Below are positions 47,710 to 50,295 of a stretch of 50,295 nt of DNA, piece by piece; position 1 is the stretch's first letter, and each line of letters begins with the position of its first letter. A model generated the notes under the pieces. It was not told the origin of the DNA. It searched no databases and was given only the letters and a program-made list of their open reading frames with translations. The DNA comes from a virus. The translations under genes were made by a program, and so were the position numbers. The stretch lies in the IMG/VR virus record IMGVR_UViG_3300042319_001797, positions 1-50,295 of that record; one strand, given 5' to 3'.

Positions 47710-49575
47710 TTATCTTAATTCTCTCAAGTCAAATGTACGAACACCGTCAACTTGGATACGTCCGTAGAAACGGTTGTTAACCATTTTCTTAGCGTAACGT
47801 GTCATGATACCCTTGATAGGTGTAAAGTTGAATGGGTTATACATAGTTGGAGTTAATTGAAGTGGTACGTATGGAGCGTAGATGTAACCAGTATCCAACA
47901 AAGATGTTCCTTTGTGACCAATCAACACAGTGTTTGGTGGGAAGTATGGGTCACGGTATACTTGGTAACGACCACTTAAAGTACCAACTCTTTCAATACC
48001 CATGTTGTATTGGTCTTGCTCAGGAGCTGCGTTTGATACGTGGAAGTATTCCAAGTCATCAAAAATTGCACTGATTTCAGAAGATACAACAATCCAGTTA
48101 GCTCCACCTCTTAAAGTAGACTTGTGGATTTGAGCTGAAATTTGGTTGATAGCAGTAATCAACGTTTGGTTCCAATCCTTTTGAGTATATGGAACTGCGT
48201 TGTTACCCAGTCTCTTCCATCCGTTGTAATCCCAACGTAATGTCCAAGCGGCACCTTTACGTAAGTCACGTAAGATTTCACGGTCAATCTCTGCAGCTAC
48301 TTGCTCAGAAAGTAATGCTGTCAATTCAGCTTCTGCGTCAATGTTGTGGAACGCTGCCACGTCTTGAGCCATTTCTGGAGACCATTGTGCTCTTAATTTT
48401 CTTTCAGTTACAGAAACTGTTACAGATTCCAAATCAAAAGAAACTTCACCAATTTTGTCTTCAAACTCTAACTCTTCGTATCTACGGTAAACAGCTGTAA
48501 ATGCTTCGTTCGCACCTGTTAATGTCTCCCAAGCAACTTCCATTCCTTGATATCCATCTAATGTATCCGCAGAACAAGTCAAACATACTGGACATTGTAA
48601 ATCAACTTCAAGATAAATACATCCATTACCTGAACAAATATCCCAGAATTTACCACCTGAACCTGTTGTTGGGAACGTAGTTGAATTCCAAGAACCGTAT
48701 TGAACCATTCCTTTACCATATTGTTGTGTAACAACACGGAAAGGAACAACTGATGAACCATTTAAACAAGATGCCGTCCAAGATTCAGCATCAGTAACGT
48801 CAGATGTTGGAACAATTCTCAAGTCAGATAAGAAAGTTTCAGTATCCATTTCGTTACCGTCAGGACCGATTAATTTACCGTCTCCAACATTAGTGAACCC
48901 ACAAACTTGAATTAACGCCTTTCTGATTGTTGTACCATTATATGCCGCAGTTGCAGTTGCCCCTGTAGCTAATGTTCCGTTTGACCAAGCAACTAAGGTA
49001 GCGTTTGCAGTAACTGCTGACCACTGACCTTTTGAATAGTCAAATAAACCAGCTGGGTCTAAACTAGGTTCGTTACCTTCGTAGAACAAATCATAAAGGT
49101 TCTTAGCGTAGTAATTAGTACCTGCTGTTCCACCACCTTGAGGATATCCATTATCAGGATTTTGTGGGTTCTCATAGTTACCTGGAGAACCTACTGGAGC
49201 CCAATGCTCTCCTGAACGAGTTGCAGTTGCTCCACTGTAACCTTGGATACGTGGTACGAAGTAGAACAATTTACCAATTGGTAAGTTCATAGCTTGTACA
49301 GATACGATATCGTTAGCTAACAATTTAGAGAATACACGTCTTACGATAGGGAATACAACAGTTTCAAAAGAACCTGATGAATCTGTAGACGATGCTTCGT
49401 TAATCAAATGTGACGCTTGGTTTTCATACAATTGTGCAACATTTTCTTTTAGGTGGCCTTTAAGACCTTCTAGGAACCCTAATTTGTCCCATTTGTTAAT
49501 AGTATCTTCTTTGATAACTTTAAGGTGCTTAAGACCGATGTTACCAACAAGACCTGATTCTAATAATGCTCCCAT
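47710..49575 (-). CDS. 23: Major capsid protein (T4 gp23-like)
   Basis: The 621-residue protein has the gp23 plan: a cleavable N-terminal region, then SGSFETVVFPIVRRVFSKLL and AMNLPIGKLFYFVPRIQGYS, a Gly/Ala-rich insertion, and the C-terminal ...LTPTMYNPFNFTPIKGIMTR, YAKKMVNNRFYGRIQVDGV. LINE|ASSTDSS puts the likely prohead protease cut after E60 (E65 in T4). Codon choice appears more GC-rich and uniform than in the fibre genes, as expected of the most abundant protein. It lies 27 nt after the core protein gene, as in T4 (22-23). No late-type motif was found in that gap, so it may be expressed from further upstream outside the window. Confidence 0.95.
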   Translation of the reverse strand: MGALLESGLVGNIGLKHLKVIKEDTINKWDKLGFLEGLKGHLKENVAQLYENQASHLINEASSTDSSGSFETVVFPIVRRVFSKLLANDIVSVQAMNLPIGKLFYFVPRIQGYSGATATRSGEHWAPVGSPGNYENPQNPDNGYPQGGGTAGTNYYAKNLYDLFYEGNEPSLDPAGLFDYSKGQWSAVTANATLVAWSNGTLATGATATAAYNGTTIRKALIQVCGFTNVGDGKLIGPDGNEMDTETFLSDLRIVPTSDVTDAESWTASCLNGSSVVPFRVVTQQYGKGMVQYGSWNSTTFPTTGSGGKFWDICSGNGCIYLEVDLQCPVCLTCSADTLDGYQGMEVAWETLTGANEAFTAVYRRYEELEFEDKIGEVSFDLESVTVSVTERKLRAQWSPEMAQDVAAFHNIDAEAELTALLSEQVAAEIDREILRDLRKGAAWTLRWDYNGWKRLGNNAVPYTQKDWNQTLITAINQISAQIHKSTLRGGANWIVVSSEISAIFDDLEYFHVSNAAPEQDQYNMGIERVGTLSGRYQVYRDPYFPPNTVLIGHKGTSLLDTGYIYAPYVPLQLTPTMYNPFNFTPIKGIMTRYAKKMVNNRFYGRIQVDGVRTFDLRELR

Positions 49576-49602
49576 TTTTTTTGGTTTTTATTATTTTATT
49601 GT

Positions 49603-50295
49603 TTATTTTATTAATTTGTTCATGATATCCTTCATTCTCATGAATTGAGGATTCTCATAAGTTTTTGACTCAATCAAATTAACCGCTCCTGTAGTTGGAG
49701 TTCTATTGATTCTAACTTCAACAGATTCTTTCACAACTTGAGATTCGTTTTTATTTGAAAGTTCATCTTTTATTACTTTATACAAAGTTTTGGATTCTTT
49801 GATAGTTTCAGCTCCGTCAAAACGTCTCAAAATGTTAATTTTTTCTTGCTTAGTAGTTGAATGTTCAGTGAACAATCTTGTGGCGTAAGCCAAGTTTGAG
49901 TTGAATACCGCAACTTCGTTAAGTTTGTCTCTGAACACGTTCAAAGCTTTACGATACTCTTCATTTTTAGTTTTTAACATTTCTAACTCAGAATTAACTG
50001 ATTCAATTGCTAAATGACGTGGCGCAGTTCTTGGTTTATCTAAACCATTTCTACCCCATTTCTTACCATTACCTAATGTTCTAGCAGCTTCTTTAGTTTC
50101 TTCCTTCTTCGCCTTAGCGGGTGCTGGTTCATTCTCCTTGTTAGGATTTCTCATAGGATTACCAGGTTTTTTCTCAGTTTCAGTACCAGGCTTAACTTTT
50201 GGTTTTGCCGGAGCTGTCTTAGTTTCACCTTCTTTAAATTCAAATTTTGGACCTTTTCCCATTCCAACTCCACGAGTTCCTTGTTTCTTGTCTTC
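49603..50295 (-). CDS. 22: Prohead core/scaffold protein (T4 gp22-like), 5' part outside the window
   Basis: The frame remains open to the window edge (EDKKQGTRGVG precedes the first Met at 50262 and looks coding), so the gene is taken as truncated. Diagnostic for gp22 are LNEVAVFNSNLAYATRLFTE, then KQEKINILRRFDGAETIKES and LYKVIKDEL, matching the helical core of T4 and cyanophage gp22. The N-terminal part is Lys/Pro/Glu-rich and disordered. Several (L/I/V)-x-E|S/A sites (AIE|S, TIKE|S, VKE|S, LIE|S) fit its expected breakdown by the prohead protease. It directly precedes the capsid protein gene. Confidence 0.85.
   Translation of the reverse strand, partial: EDKKQGTRGVGMGKGPKFEFKEGETKTAPAKPKVKPGTETEKKPGNPMRNPNKENEPAPAKAKKEETKEAARTLGNGKKWGRNGLDKPRTAPRHLAIESVNSELEMLKTKNEEYRKALNVFRDKLNEVAVFNSNLAYATRLFTEHSTTKQEKINILRRFDGAETIKESKTLYKVIKDELSNKNESQVVKESVEVRINRTPTTGAVNLIESKTYENPQFMRMKDIMNKLIK

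Noticed and set aside
1-50295. Search for tRNA genes, integrase, transposases or attachment sites
   Set aside because: No cloverleaf-like sequence, integrase or transposase motif was seen by eye; a covariance-model search would be needed to exclude tRNAs fully.

Overview
The window is a gene-dense, AT-rich stretch of a large T4-like myovirus (or a metagenomic contig of one). The T4 hallmarks are a gp23-type major capsid protein with a gp22-type core protein beside it, a gp55-type late sigma factor, a family B DNA polymerase, a gp13-like neck protein, PhoH and dUTPase. The host is probably a member of the Bacteroidota, most likely a flavobacterium. Three leaders (polymerase, 45485, 46817) carry the Bacteroidota promoter pattern TTG / 19-20 nt / TAnnTTTG, and the one secreted protein has a flavobacterial-looking signal peptide ending SFGQ. 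No integrase, transposon, tRNA or CRISPR array was seen, and no gap between genes exceeds 100 bases.

Layout. 1-4269 (+): end of a SNF2-type helicase, a superoxide dismutase fused to a possible nuclease domain, a gp13-like neck protein and a small beta-rich protein. 4266-7061 (-): DNA polymerase. 7148-14929 (-): a small baseplate-like protein and five glycan genes, two of them three-domain fusions. 14984-26435 (-): fibre and adhesin genes (Thr/Pro repeat stalks, an Asn-rich beta-solenoid, a papain-like peptidase) with a 2-oxoglutarate/Fe(II) oxygenase among them. 26492-29115 (+): small, probably virion, proteins including a WYL-like domain. 29167-38730 (+): a second set of glycosyltransferases mixed with an exonuclease, dUTPase, PhoH and the late sigma factor. 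38752-45441 (+): tail/baseplate-type proteins and two proteins with prohead-protease-like N-termini. 45485-47657: small genes of host-promoter type, a packaged-looking basic protein on the minus strand and a secreted CAP-domain protein. 47710-50295 (-): major capsid protein and prohead core protein, separated from the CAP gene by a strong bidirectional hairpin terminator.

Three themes tie the window together. First, several proteins carry short N-termini ending in (L/I/V)-x-E followed by A/S/G. This is the cleavage pattern of the T4 prohead protease, and the site proposed for the capsid protein (LINE|ASSTDSS) is nearly repeated in a basic protein (KINE|ATSTNSS). The dismutase fusion has such sites before and after the dismutase domain, so dismutase and partner could be packaged and cut apart inside the head. 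Second, the late minus-strand genes combine a 2OG/Fe(II) oxygenase, a GlcNAc-transferase of the family that modifies hydroxyproline in Dictyostelium Skp1, two fucosyltransferase-like enzymes and fibre proteins rich in TPTPTPS repeats and Thr runs. Together these suggest a phage-encoded hydroxylation and O-glycosylation pathway for its own fibres. Third, ten gaps before probable late genes hold TATTTAT(A/T/C) on the sense strand. This looks like the T4 late promoter TATAAATA in opposite orientation and may be the target of the encoded gp55-like factor.
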